Assembly: GCA_021787445.1 (NCBI GenBank)
Contig: JAJYLV010000007.1
Location: 1-49,420, forward strand
Length of the DNA stretch: 49,420 bases
Direction of reading: 5' to 3'
Source: Chloroflexota bacterium
GTDB taxonomy: Bacteria > Chloroflexota > Limnocylindria > P2-11E
Numbering within the stretch: the stretch's first letter is position 1; each line of letters begins with the position of its first letter. Of this stretch, positions 9,869 through 19,346 are shown piece after piece. Under the pieces are notes generated by a model that worked only from the letters and a program-made list of their open reading frames with translations, was not told the origin of the DNA and ran no database searches. The position numbers and the translations under genes were made by a program.

Positions 9869-10869
9869 CGCGAGACCCTCCGCAGGGCGCGCGTGTACAG
9901 CGGCTCCGCGGCCAGGAAGGCGCGGTAGCGCAGCACGCTCGGCGCGACGTCGTGCGCCCCGACCCATCGCTTTTGCAGACCTCCGAAGCCCTTCTTGAAG
10001 AGGTACGGGCCGTACATGGGGTCGGCCTTGTTCGACGGATCGGTCGGGATGCCGCCGAGGTCGTACGCGGTGCGGCCTGTCGCCTTCGCCGCGGCGATGC
10101 ACTCCCACTGCAGGCCGTACGACGCGTAGCAGCGCCGGCCCTCCTCGGTGCTCGCGCCGTACATGTACAGCTCCCGCTCGCCGCAGGTCCACGTCATCGC
10201 GCCCGCGACCGGGCGCTCCTCGTGGTAGGCGAGCCGCAGCGTCGCGAGCCGCGCGTCGATGAGCGTCCGCCACACGAGGCGGTAGTACTCCCAGGTGCGG
10301 GTGACGAACCGCGCGCGCTCCCCGGTGACGCGATATATCCCGTAGAAGGCGCGCAGCGAGTCCTCGTCGGCGCATGCCGTGACCGTCACCCCGCGCTTTG
10401 CCGCCTGGCGGACGCTCCACCGCGTGTCCTTCTCGAGCCCCGCCAGCAGCGCGTCCTCGTCCGGCGCGAGGTCGATGACCAGCGTCGCGAGGACCGGCTG
10501 TACGTCGGGCCCGCGGCGGTAGCCGGCGTGGGCCAGCGGAGGTCCGGCCTCCTCGGGCGCGATCTCGGGGTCGACCTTCAGGAGCAGGGCGCCCCTCTCG
10601 TGCGCGAGACCGGCGAGGGTGTCGAGCGCGTGCGCGAGGCCGTCGCGGTCGCCGGGGGCGACGATGGGACCCCGCGGCGCGTAGCCCATCTCTCCGAAGA
10701 AGGGGATGCGCTTCCACAGGACGAGCGCGACCGGGAGCGGGTCGCCGACCCGGACGAACTCCGGCCGCCAGCCCTGCGCGGCGCGGACGTCCGCCCACGC
10801 GCTCGATTGCAGGACGTGGCCGCCGGGCGAGCGCGCGGCGGCGTCGTCCCAGCCTCCGGGCGCGCTCAT
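9865..10869 (-). CDS. FemAB/FemX-type peptidoglycan aminoacyltransferase-like protein
   Basis: KDTRWSVRQAAKRGV; GAMTWTCGERELYMYGASTEEGRRCYASYGLQWECI; YLFKKGFGG. Confidence 0.85.
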   Translation of the reverse strand: MSAPGGWDDAAARSPGGHVLQSSAWADVRAAQGWRPEFVRVGDPLPVALVLWKRIPFFGEMGYAPRGPIVAPGDRDGLAHALDTLAGLAHERGALLLKVDPEIAPEEAGPPLAHAGYRRGPDVQPVLATLVIDLAPDEDALLAGLEKDTRWSVRQAAKRGVTVTACADEDSLRAFYGIYRVTGERARFVTRTWEYYRLVWRTLIDARLATLRLAYHEERPVAGAMTWTCGERELYMYGASTEEGRRCYASYGLQWECIAAAKATGRTAYDLGGIPTDPSNKADPMYGPYLFKKGFGGLQKRWVGAHDVAPSVLRYRAFLAAEPLYTRALRRVSR

Positions 10870-11855
10870 CCCGCGGCCGCCGCCAGGCGGGTGCGGCCGG
10901 CGAGCTGCCACAGCGGGAACAGGACGCGCGTCACGGGCGTCTCGAGGGCGCCGACGAACGCGACGACCTCGCCGCCGAAGCCGAGCTTGAACTGCTCGAC
11001 GCCGCTCAGCGGATCGTCCCGGCCACCCGACTCGGTGATCCCCCACATGTCGTAGCGGCGCACTCCGAGCTGGCGCATGCGCATGAGCGCGCGCCACTTG
11101 AGCAGGTAGAAGGGACGGTCCTCGCCGTGCGTGCCGCTCCAACCGCCGTACAGCTCCCAGGCGCGCTCGCCCATACGCGCCAGCATGAGCCCGCCGACGT
11201 CCTCGCCGCCGACGGCGGCCATGAGCGTGTGCAGCCGATCGCCGAGGCCGTCGCGGAGGCGCTCGAGGTACCCGAGCGAACGGACGGCGAAGCCGTCGCG
11301 CTCCCCCACGCCGCGCAGCAGCCGGTGGAACCGCGCGAGGTCGTCCGTCTCCTCGGTCGCGACGCCCGCGCGCTCCGCTTTGTGGATGTACTGCCGCGTC
11401 TTCTTCCGCATCGCCGCGAGGAGCTCGTCCGGCTCGCGCGACGGATCGAGGATCAGCGTGCGGCCCGGCTGGACGTGGACGGACGCGACGCCGACGCCCG
11501 CCCGCGCGAGCGCCCGACGGAGATCGTCGCGCGGTGCCGTCTCCGGATCGCAGAGCAGCGCGGCGCACCGCCCTCCGCGCGCGAGGCTGCGGCGCAGCGC
11601 CACGATCGCGTCGGGGAGCGCGGCGTCGTCGACGAGCGGGCCGCGCGGGCAGTACGCGACCCTGATCCCGAGCGGCAGGGCCTTCTCGAGGACCTGCGCC
11701 ACGCCGCCGTCGAGCACGAAGCGACGCGCGCTCCACCCGGTGAGGGCCTTCGCCCGCGCCCACCCGACGGTCTGAAGGACGTGCCCGCGCGCGGTGCCCA
11801 GGACGAGGTCGTCCCAGGCCGCTTCCTCCGCGGCGGAGGCGGTCCGAGCCTCTAT
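10866..11855 (-). CDS. FemAB/FemX-type peptidoglycan aminoacyltransferase-like protein (second copy; start codon uncertain: ATA 11855 or GTG 11933)
   Basis: MRKKTRQYIHKAERAGV; WELYGGWSGTHGEDRPFYLLKWRALMRMRQLGVRRYDMWGI; QFKLGFGG. Confidence 0.82.
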   Translation of the reverse strand: MEARTASAAEEAAWDDLVLGTARGHVLQTVGWARAKALTGWSARRFVLDGGVAQVLEKALPLGIRVAYCPRGPLVDDAALPDAIVALRRSLARGGRCAALLCDPETAPRDDLRRALARAGVGVASVHVQPGRTLILDPSREPDELLAAMRKKTRQYIHKAERAGVATEETDDLARFHRLLRGVGERDGFAVRSLGYLERLRDGLGDRLHTLMAAVGGEDVGGLMLARMGERAWELYGGWSGTHGEDRPFYLLKWRALMRMRQLGVRRYDMWGITESGGRDDPLSGVEQFKLGFGGEVVAFVGALETPVTRVLFPLWQLAGRTRLAAAAG

Positions 11856-14041
11856 GCGGTCTCGGCCGCCGCGACCGCCTCGGGCTCCTCGGCCGTCGGC
11901 GCCGCGGGCAGCTCGCGCGCGGTGAAGGTGCACTCGGGATAGCGCTCGCAGCCGTAGAAGAAGCGCCCGCCGCGTCCGCGCCGGCGCACCAGCTCGGCTT
12001 TCCCGCACCGCGGGCAGGTCACGCCCGTCTTCTCCTGCTGCTTCTTCACGTAGCGGCACTCGGGGTAGCCGGTGCAGCCGATGAACGGGCCGAAGCGGCC
12101 GCGTCGCCGCGCGAGCGGCTTGCCGCACTGCGGGCAGACCTCGCCCTCGAGGATCTCCATCTGCGGGCCCTGCTCGCCCTCGAGCGGCGCCGAGTAGTCG
12201 CACGCGCCCGGCGGGAGCGGCTGGCCCTTCTTCCCGCGCATGAATCCGGTGCACGAGTAGAAGCGGCCGTACCGGCCGAGCTTGATGACGACGGGACGGC
12301 CGCACTTCGGACACGTCTTGTCCGTCGCCTCCTCGACGACGTCCGAGCGCTTCACCGTCTCGGCCTTCTCCTCGACCCGCGCGATGAACGGGTCGAAGAA
12401 CTCCTTGACGACGGGCACCCACGCGACCTCCCCGCGCGCGATCTTGTCGAGGTCCTCCTCGATCCGCGCCGTGAAGCTCACGTCGACGATGTCGGCGAAG
12501 TGCTCCTTGAGGAAGTCGACCACGGTGAACGCCACGTCCTCGGGGATCAGCGCGCGCTGCTCCCTCCGCACGTACTTCCGGTCGAGCAGCGTCGAGATGG
12601 TGGGCGCGTACGTCGACGGCCGGCCGATACCGTGCTCCTCGAGCGTCTTCACCAGCGACGCCTCGGTGTAGCGCGGCGGCGGCTCGGTGAAGTGCTGCGT
12701 CGCGTCGAGTCCGAGCAGCGTGAGCTCCTCGCCCTGCGCGACGTCGGGGAGCGGCGCGGTCTCACGCTCCGGCTCGTCGCTGCCCTCCTGGTAGGCGCGG
12801 AGGAATCCGTCGAACAGGAGGCGCCGCCCGGTCGCTCGCAGGAGGTAGCCGTCGGCCTCGATGTCCAGCCGCGTCGATCCGTAGCGCGCCGGCGGCATCT
12901 GCGACGCGAGCGTGCGGCGCCAGATGAGCGTGTAGAGCTTCTGCTGGTCGGGCGTGAGCGACTTGCGCATCGCGTACGGCGTCCGCGACAGATCCGTCGG
13001 ACGGATGGCCTCGTGCGCCTCCTGCGCGCCCTTCGTCTTCGTGCGGTAGTGGTGCGGCCGCTCGAGCGCGTACGCCTGCCCGTACTCCGCGAGCACGACA
13101 TCGTGCGCCTGGCGGAGGGCGTTCTCGGCGAGGTGGAGCGAGTCGGTCCGCATGTAGGTGATGTGCCCGTCCTCGTACAGCTGCTGGGCGAGGACCATCG
13201 TCCGCTTGAGCGAGAAGCCGAGCTTGCGCGACGCCTCCTGCTGCATCGTCGACGTCGTGAACGGCGCGGCCGGGTTGCGCGAGCTCTCGCGCTTCTCGAC
13301 GGCGCTGACGGCGTAGACCGCGTCGGCGAGCGCCGCGCGGTGGTGGTCCGCGTGGGCCTGGTCCGGGATGTGGAGCTTGTGCCCCTTCTGGGACACGACC
13401 TCGGCGGGGAAGGTGTCGCCGGCCCGGTCCTGGAGGATCGCATCGAGGGTCCAGTACTCCTCCGGCCGGAACGCCTGGGTCTCGCGCTCGCGGTCCACGA
13501 CGAGCCGCAGCGCCACGGACTGGACGCGCCCGGCGGAGAGCCCGTAGCGGATCTTCTTCCACAGGAGCGGCGACAGCTTGTAGCCGACGAGGCGGTCGAC
13601 GATGCGCCGCGCCTGCTGGGCGTTGACGAGGTCCATGTCGATGTCGCGGGGCTTCTTGAAAGCGTCGGCGATGGCCGTCGGCGTGATCTCGTGGAAGGTG
13701 ACCCGGCGGCGCTTCTCGCTCGGCACGCCGGCGACGTCGGCGACGTGCCAGGCGATCGCCTCGCCCTCGCGGTCGAGGTCGGTCGCCAGCCAGACGCGTT
13801 CGGCCGACTTCGCGTCCTTGCGGAGCTGGCGCGCGACCTTCTCGGAGTCACTGGGGATGACGTAGTCGGGGGCGAAGGTGTGCAGATCGATGCCCAGCTT
13901 CGACTTCGGCAGGTCGCGGATGTGGCCGTAGGAAGCCTCGACGACGTAGCCCGAGCCCAGCATCCGCTCGAGCGTGCGCGCCTTCGACGGCGACTCCACG
14001 ACGACGAGGTCGTGTGTCGGCTTGGTCGCCTGCTTGGCCAA
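11852..14041 (-). CDS. topA: DNA topoisomerase I with three C-terminal zinc fingers
   Basis: LVVVESPSKARTLERMLG; ITYMRTDS; repeated CPxCG...C zinc fingers. Confidence 0.97.
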   Translation of the reverse strand: MAKQATKPTHDLVVVESPSKARTLERMLGSGYVVEASYGHIRDLPKSKLGIDLHTFAPDYVIPSDSEKVARQLRKDAKSAERVWLATDLDREGEAIAWHVADVAGVPSEKRRRVTFHEITPTAIADAFKKPRDIDMDLVNAQQARRIVDRLVGYKLSPLLWKKIRYGLSAGRVQSVALRLVVDRERETQAFRPEEYWTLDAILQDRAGDTFPAEVVSQKGHKLHIPDQAHADHHRAALADAVYAVSAVEKRESSRNPAAPFTTSTMQQEASRKLGFSLKRTMVLAQQLYEDGHITYMRTDSLHLAENALRQAHDVVLAEYGQAYALERPHHYRTKTKGAQEAHEAIRPTDLSRTPYAMRKSLTPDQQKLYTLIWRRTLASQMPPARYGSTRLDIEADGYLLRATGRRLLFDGFLRAYQEGSDEPERETAPLPDVAQGEELTLLGLDATQHFTEPPPRYTEASLVKTLEEHGIGRPSTYAPTISTLLDRKYVRREQRALIPEDVAFTVVDFLKEHFADIVDVSFTARIEEDLDKIARGEVAWVPVVKEFFDPFIARVEEKAETVKRSDVVEEATDKTCPKCGRPVVIKLGRYGRFYSCTGFMRGKKGQPLPPGACDYSAPLEGEQGPQMEILEGEVCPQCGKPLARRRGRFGPFIGCTGYPECRYVKKQQEKTGVTCPRCGKAELVRRRGRGGRFFYGCERYPECTFTARELPAAPTAEEPEAVAAAETA

Positions 14042-14067
14042 TCGCTACTCCTCTAGAACAAGCCGAA

Positions 14068-14086
14068 GGCGCCCTGTCCGGGCGCC
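14068..14086. other. perfect 7-bp GC-rich hairpin (GGCGCCC-tgtcc-GGGCGCC) in the topA/manC intergenic gap
   Basis: Directly readable inverted repeat; plus-strand side followed by ctcccttttt. Confidence 0.5.
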
Positions 14087-14134
14087 CTCCCTTTTTCCAA
14101 GATACGCGAAGCGGGAAAACCGGCCAAAACGGGG

Positions 14135-15205
14135 CTAGAGGAGGTCCTCACGACCCTCCGCGCGCAGACGATCGACCACGGCTTTCACCTCCTCGGCTCG
14201 CTCGCGGGCCGCGACCAGGATGGCATCGCCGGTGTCCACGACGATGAGGTCCGCCACCCCGACGAGCGCGACGAGCTTTCCCGGCGCCCAGGCGTACACG
14301 CCCTCGGAATCCACGCTGATGTGTCCGTCGGCGGACCAGGTGTGGCCGCGAGCGACGATCCGCGCGAGACGCTCCCAGCTCCCGACGTCCTGCCATCCGA
14401 TGTCCGCCGGAACGACCGCGACGTTCTTCGCCTTCTCCGCGATGCCGTAGTCGATGGTCGTCCGGTCCGTCTCCTCCCACACCTCCGCCAGGACGGCCTC
14501 GTAGCGCGGCGTCCCGCGCGCCTCCGACAGCGCCGCCATCGCGCCGGCCGTCCGCGGCAGGTGCTCGCGGTACGCCTCGATGACCGTCCCGACCTGCCAC
14601 ACGAACATCCCCGCGTTCCAGTAGTGGCCGCCCGCGGCCAGCATGCGCTCGGCGGCCTCCCGCTCGGGCTTCTCGATGAATCGCTTCACTGCGTGGACCG
14701 GGACGGGCGCCGGGATCGGCAGCACCTCACCCGCCTCGATGTACCCGAATCCCGGGTCGGGCCGCTCCGGCTCGATGCCCAGCGTCACGATGTTGCCGGC
14801 CTCGGCCGCCGCGGTCGCCGCGAGGAGGACGCTGCGGAAGCGCTCCGGCCGCGCGACGACGTGATCGGACGGCAGGACCGCGACGACGGCCTCCGGGTCG
14901 AGATCGCCGAGCGCCGCCATGGCGAGCCCGATCGCCGCCGCGTTGCCGCGGGGGTACGGCTCGACCACGACGTGATCCGCCGCGAGCTCCGGGAGCTGCT
15001 CGTGGATGAGCGCGCGGTGCTCCGGCGGCGCGACGACGAGGATCCGCTCGCGCGGAACGATCTCGAGGATCCGCTCCACCGTGTCCTGCAGCAGCGAGCG
15101 CGGTCCGATGAGGTCGAGGAACTGCTTGGGCATCGACCGCCGCGAGCGCGGCCACAGACGCGTGCCCGAGCCGCCGGAGAGGATGAGCGCGTAGAGACGG
15201 GGCAG
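14135..15205 (-). CDS. manC: mannose-1-phosphate guanylyltransferase; probable CTG start
   Basis: LPRLYALILSGGSGTRLWPRSRRSMPKQFLDLIG read upstream of the first ATG (15133); IEKPEREAAERMLAAGGHYWNAGMFVW. Confidence 0.88.
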   Translation of the reverse strand: MPRLYALILSGGSGTRLWPRSRRSMPKQFLDLIGPRSLLQDTVERILEIVPRERILVVAPPEHRALIHEQLPELAADHVVVEPYPRGNAAAIGLAMAALGDLDPEAVVAVLPSDHVVARPERFRSVLLAATAAAEAGNIVTLGIEPERPDPGFGYIEAGEVLPIPAPVPVHAVKRFIEKPEREAAERMLAAGGHYWNAGMFVWQVGTVIEAYREHLPRTAGAMAALSEARGTPRYEAVLAEVWEETDRTTIDYGIAEKAKNVAVVPADIGWQDVGSWERLARIVARGHTWSADGHISVDSEGVYAWAPGKLVALVGVADLIVVDTGDAILVAARERAEEVKAVVDRLRAEGREDLL

Positions 15206-15212
15206 GGGTCTC

Positions 15213-16208
15213 CTACTCGCCGAAGTAGTCGAGCCGCATCGCCGCGCGCATCTCGTGGAGCGTCCGCCGCGCCTCGGCGCGCGCGCGCTCGCTCCCGCTG
15301 CGGACGATCTCCTCGACGATCTTCGGATCCCGCGCGTACCGCGCTCGCCGCTCGCGGATCGGCCCGAGGAAGCGCTCGAGCGCCGCGACGAGCCGCTTCT
15401 TCACCTCGACGTCACCGACGCGGCCCGTGCGGTACCGCTCTTTCAGGTCGTCGACCTCGGCGCGGTCGTCGTTGAACGCGTCGTGGTAGACGAACACGGG
15501 GTTACCCTCGACGCGCCCGGGGTCCGTCGCGTGGATCCGCTCCGGGTCGGTGTACATCCGCATGACCCTCTGCTTCACCGTCTCCGGATCGTCCGCCAGG
15601 TCGATCGCGTTGCCGAGGCTCTTCCCCATCTTCGACGCGCCGTCGACGCCGGGGAGGAGCCTGTCCGAGGGGATGAGCGCCTCGGGGACCGGGAATACCG
15701 GCCCGAACAGCTCGTTGAAGCGGCGGGCGATCTCCCGGGTGAGCTCGATGTGCGACTCCTGGTCGCGTCCGACGGGGACGAGATCCCCTTTCACGCACAG
15801 GATGTCCGCGGCCTGGAGGATCGGGTATCCGAGCAGCCCATACGACGGCTGCGTGATCTCGTGGTCGCGCATCTGCTCCTTCAGCGTCGGGATGCGCTGC
15901 GCGCGTCCCACGGTGACGAGCATCGAGAAGTACAGGTGGATCTCGGCCGTCTCCGGGACGAGCGACTGCAGGTAGATCGTCGTCTTCTCGGGGTCGATCC
16001 CGACGGACAGGTCGTCGAGCACGACGTCGCGCACGTTCTGCCCGATCTCGTCGAGGCGATCGAGCCGCGTCGTGAGCATGTGGTAGTCGGCGATGAGGAC
16101 GAACGTCTCGTACGTGTCCTGGAGCTTCACCCGGTTCTCGAGCGTGCCCACGTAGTGGCCGAGATGCAGGCGGCCGGTCGGGCGGTCGCCCGTGAGGATG
16201 CGCTTCAT
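15213..16208 (-). CDS. trpS: tryptophan--tRNA ligase
   Basis: DRPTGRLHLGHYVGTLENRV; VPVGRDQESHIELTREIARRFN; KMGKSLGNAI. Confidence 0.95.
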   Translation of the reverse strand: MKRILTGDRPTGRLHLGHYVGTLENRVKLQDTYETFVLIADYHMLTTRLDRLDEIGQNVRDVVLDDLSVGIDPEKTTIYLQSLVPETAEIHLYFSMLVTVGRAQRIPTLKEQMRDHEITQPSYGLLGYPILQAADILCVKGDLVPVGRDQESHIELTREIARRFNELFGPVFPVPEALIPSDRLLPGVDGASKMGKSLGNAIDLADDPETVKQRVMRMYTDPERIHATDPGRVEGNPVFVYHDAFNDDRAEVDDLKERYRTGRVGDVEVKKRLVAALERFLGPIRERRARYARDPKIVEEIVRSGSERARAEARRTLHEMRAAMRLDYFGE

Positions 16209-16819
16209 GGGAGCGTCAATGCTAGATGGTCCATCACGACACGCACCATCTCGTCGCGCTTCCCGGTGAAGAAGTGGTCCGACCCGCCGATCTCCACCAC
16301 CGTCGCGCGCGGATAGGCCGCACGGATCTCGTCCGCCGTCGCGAACTCGTCGTGCTCCCCGTTCACGACGAACGCGCCGTCCGGCACCGGAGGCATCGCA
16401 TTCGTCTCGCCCGTCTCGGACCGCAGCGGAAGCCCGGCGAGCGCATACGTGTCGGGACGCCCGCCGGTCGCCATCCAGCGGAGGGTCGTCAGTGCCCCGA
16501 AGCTGAATCCGACGACGCCCACGCGCAGGTTCGGCGCGAACGCGCGCGCGTGCGCGACGGCGTCGGCGAGGTCGTGGTGCTCGAGCGCGCCGCCGCTCCA
16601 CTCTCCCGCGCTGGCGCCGACGCCGCGGAAGTTGAAGCGCAGCGCGCACCAGCCGCGGTCCGCCGCGGCGCGCGCGAGGTGCGCGATGAGCGGATTGCGC
16701 ATCGTGCCCCCGTGGGTCGGGAGCGGGTGCGCGATGACGACGGTGCCGCTGACCAGCCCGTCCGGGATGCGGAGCGTGCCTTCCAGCCGCCCCGCGATCA
16801 GCTGTGCTTCCTCTCTCAC
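16205..16819 (-). CDS. alpha/beta hydrolase family protein
   Basis: VIAHPLPTHGGTMRNPLI; RFNFRGVGASAG; VGFSFGALTTLR; GGSDHFF. Confidence 0.82.
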   Translation of the reverse strand: MREEAQLIAGRLEGTLRIPDGLVSGTVVIAHPLPTHGGTMRNPLIAHLARAAADRGWCALRFNFRGVGASAGEWSGGALEHHDLADAVAHARAFAPNLRVGVVGFSFGALTTLRWMATGGRPDTYALAGLPLRSETGETNAMPPVPDGAFVVNGEHDEFATADEIRAAYPRATVVEIGGSDHFFTGKRDEMVRVVMDHLALTLP

Positions 16820-16845
16820 TCGCGGTCGGACCAGCGTACGTGATG

Positions 16846-17703
16846 TCAGCGCAGAGCGAAGCGGCCGTCCCCCGTCGGCACCACGCCGCCGCCGATGAGC
16901 ATCTCGGCAACGAGCGTCGCCACCTCCGTCAGCGGCGCCCCCAGTCCGGCGGCGATCGTGTCCGCGTCGGCGGGACCCGCCGAGAGGAGAGCCACGGCGC
17001 GGTCAGCCAGCGGACCGAGCGCGCTCCTCTCGGAGCCTCGGCGAGCGAGGTCGATCCGGAGGAGCGCCGCGAGCTGATCCGCGGAAGCGAGGAGCTGCGC
17101 CCGGCCGTCGGAGATGAGCCTGTTCGATCCGAGCCACGTCGCCGCTCCGAGCGGCCCCGGGATCGCGAAGAGCGGCCGCCCTATCCGCTCGGCCAGTGCC
17201 GCCGTGATGAGCGCGCCCGATCCCAGCGGCGCTTCGACGACGACGACAGCGTCGCCGAGGGCCGCGACGACCGCGTTCCGCTTCGGGAACGACCAGCGAT
17301 CGCCGTGGGCGTCGAGCGGGAACTGCGAGAGGAGCGCGCCGCGCTCGAGGATGGCCGACGCGATCCTCCGCCGCCGCACCGGCCCCATCGTCTCGAACTC
17401 GAGGAGGCCCTCGCCGAGGACCGCGACGGTCAAGCCGTCCACCGCGATCGCCGCCGCGTGCGCCGTCGAGTCCACCCCCTGGGCCAGCCCGGACACGATC
17501 ACCACGCCGGACCGTGCCAGGACCATCGCCAGCTCCCGCGCCATGCGCCTGCCGAGGTCGGTCATCCGCCGCGTCCCCACGATCGCGACCGAGGGCGTCC
17601 GTGCCGGCGGCACGCGCCCCCTGATCCACAAGCGCTCCGGCGCGAAGCTCGTCTCCCGAAGACGCTCGGGGTACCGCGGATCGCTCCTCGCGACCTCGAT
17701 CAC
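16846..17703 (-). CDS. dprA: DNA-processing protein DprA
   Basis: VAIVGTRRMTDLGRRMARELA; VSGLAQGVDSTAHAAAI; WSFPKRNAVVAAL. Confidence 0.9.
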   Translation of the reverse strand: MIEVARSDPRYPERLRETSFAPERLWIRGRVPPARTPSVAIVGTRRMTDLGRRMARELAMVLARSGVVIVSGLAQGVDSTAHAAAIAVDGLTVAVLGEGLLEFETMGPVRRRRIASAILERGALLSQFPLDAHGDRWSFPKRNAVVAALGDAVVVVEAPLGSGALITAALAERIGRPLFAIPGPLGAATWLGSNRLISDGRAQLLASADQLAALLRIDLARRGSERSALGPLADRAVALLSAGPADADTIAAGLGAPLTEVATLVAEMLIGGGVVPTGDGRFALR

Positions 17704-19346
17704 GCCTCGCCCCGGAGCAGCAGCGCGACGGCGGCGTGCTCGGAGGCGATCGTCTCCGCCTCCGCGAGATCCGCGACGGTCCGCGCGACGCGCAGCAGGC
17801 GGTGATAGCCGCGCGCGGAGATGCGGCGCGCCGAGACGGCGGCAGAGACCAGACGCTCGCCGCTCGCATCGAGCTCGCAGTACCTCTCGACCTCGCGCTT
17901 CGTCATCTCCGCGTTGCACCGCCGCCGTGTGCCCGCGAAGCGCCCTCGCATCCTCGCTCTCGCCCGCTCGACGCGACAGCGCACCGCCGCGGACGTCTCG
18001 CGCTCCCGCCGGTCGCGCAGCTCGCGGTAGGGCACGCGCGGGACCGCGACGCGCATGTCGATGCGGTCGAGGAGCGGGCCCGAGATCCGCGCTCGATAGC
18101 GCGCGATCGCGTCCGGCAGGCAGGTGCACTCCGCTTCCGGATCCCCCCACCGACCGCAGGGACAAGGGTTCTGCGCGGCGACGAGCGTGAACCGCGCGGG
18201 ATACGTCGCCGACGACCCCGCGCGCGAGATCGTCACGGCGCCCTCCTCGAGCGGCTCGCGCAGCGTCTCGAGGACGCCGGGCGGGAATTCGCCGACCTCG
18301 TCGAGGAACAGCGCGCCCGCGTGAGCGAGGCTCACCTCACCGGGGCGCGGCGGCACGCCGCCTCCGACGAGCGCGAGGCGCGACGCCGTGTGATGCGGCG
18401 CCCGGAACGGACGCGCCCTGAGGAGCGGGCGATCGGGGTCGGTGAGCCCGGCCACGCTGTGGATGGCGCTCGCGAGGAGGACCTCGTCCGGCTCCAGAGG
18501 CGGGAGGATCGACGGAAGGGCGCGCGCGAGCATCGTCTTCCCCGTCCCCGGCGGACCGACGAGCAGCAGGTTGTGGCCACCCGCCGCGGCGATCTCGAGC
18601 GCGCGCTTCGGCGTGTCCTGACCCGCGATGTCGGCCAGATCCACGTCCCAGGAGGGCTCGGGGGCCGCGGGAGGAACGGGCGCGGGCACAAGACGCGCGC
18701 GGCCCTCGACGTGCTCCACGGCGGCGCGCAGGTGCGGGAGAGGGATGGATTCGCTCCCCAGAGCGGCCGCCTCGGACGCGTTCGCGGCGGGCAGGTAGGC
18801 GCGCTCGATGCCGTTGTCGCGCGCTCGCAGGATCCGCGGCATGACGCCGCGGATCGGCCGCACCGCGCCGTCGAGCGAGAGCTCGCCGAGGCACAGCCCA
18901 TCGATCTCACGCTCGATCTGGCCGCTCGCCTTCAGGATCGCGAGCGCGATCGCGAGGTCGAACCCCGTCCCCTCCTTTCGTCGCTCGGCGGGCGCGAGAT
19001 TGACGACGATGCGCCGCAGAGGGAACTCGAAGCCCGAGTTGCGGATCGCCGATCGAACGCGCTCGCGGGCCTCCGACACGGCGGTGTCGGGCAGTCCCAC
19101 GATCGAGAAGTGCGGAAGGCCGTTCGCCACGTCGGCCTCGACCCACACGAGCGCGGTCTCGAGGCCCCAGAGGGCGCACGTCCGGACCCGCGCGATCCCA
19201 TGCGGCTCGTCGACCTCGAGCGGGATCGCGCTGAGGGCGGCGGTGGGAGCCGCGGCGGAGCCGGCGGTGTCAGCGGCTGCGGGCGCGTCCGTCGTGCTCA
19301 GCCGATGCGCTCCTCGGCCGCGAGCGGGTCGTAATCCTCGTCCCAC
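17700..19346 (-). CDS. comM: YifB family Mg chelatase-like AAA ATPase (start uncertain: GTG 19346 or CTG 19301)
   Basis: IVGLPDTAVSEARERVRSAIRNSGFEFP; LLVGPPGTGKTMLARALP; LFLDEVGEFPPGVLETLREPLE; NPCPCG. Confidence 0.9.
   Translation of the reverse strand: MGRGLRPARGRGAHRLSTTDAPAAADTAGSAAAPTAALSAIPLEVDEPHGIARVRTCALWGLETALVWVEADVANGLPHFSIVGLPDTAVSEARERVRSAIRNSGFEFPLRRIVVNLAPAERRKEGTGFDLAIALAILKASGQIEREIDGLCLGELSLDGAVRPIRGVMPRILRARDNGIERAYLPAANASEAAALGSESIPLPHLRAAVEHVEGRARLVPAPVPPAAPEPSWDVDLADIAGQDTPKRALEIAAAGGHNLLLVGPPGTGKTMLARALPSILPPLEPDEVLLASAIHSVAGLTDPDRPLLRARPFRAPHHTASRLALVGGGVPPRPGEVSLAHAGALFLDEVGEFPPGVLETLREPLEEGAVTISRAGSSATYPARFTLVAAQNPCPCGRWGDPEAECTCLPDAIARYRARISGPLLDRIDMRVAVPRVPYRELRDRRERETSAAVRCRVERARARMRGRFAGTRRRCNAEMTKREVERYCELDASGERLVSAAVSARRISARGYHRLLRVARTVADLAEAETIASEHAAVALLLRGEA

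Noticed and set aside
14068-14086. GGCGCCC-tgtcc-GGGCGCC hairpin as an intrinsic terminator
   Set aside because: The T-rich run is on the plus-strand side where no plus gene ends; on the minus strand the U tract is poor. Kept only as a generic hairpin
15601-15660. KMGKS instead of KMSKS in TrpRS
   Set aside because: Conservative known-type variation; remaining motifs are normal
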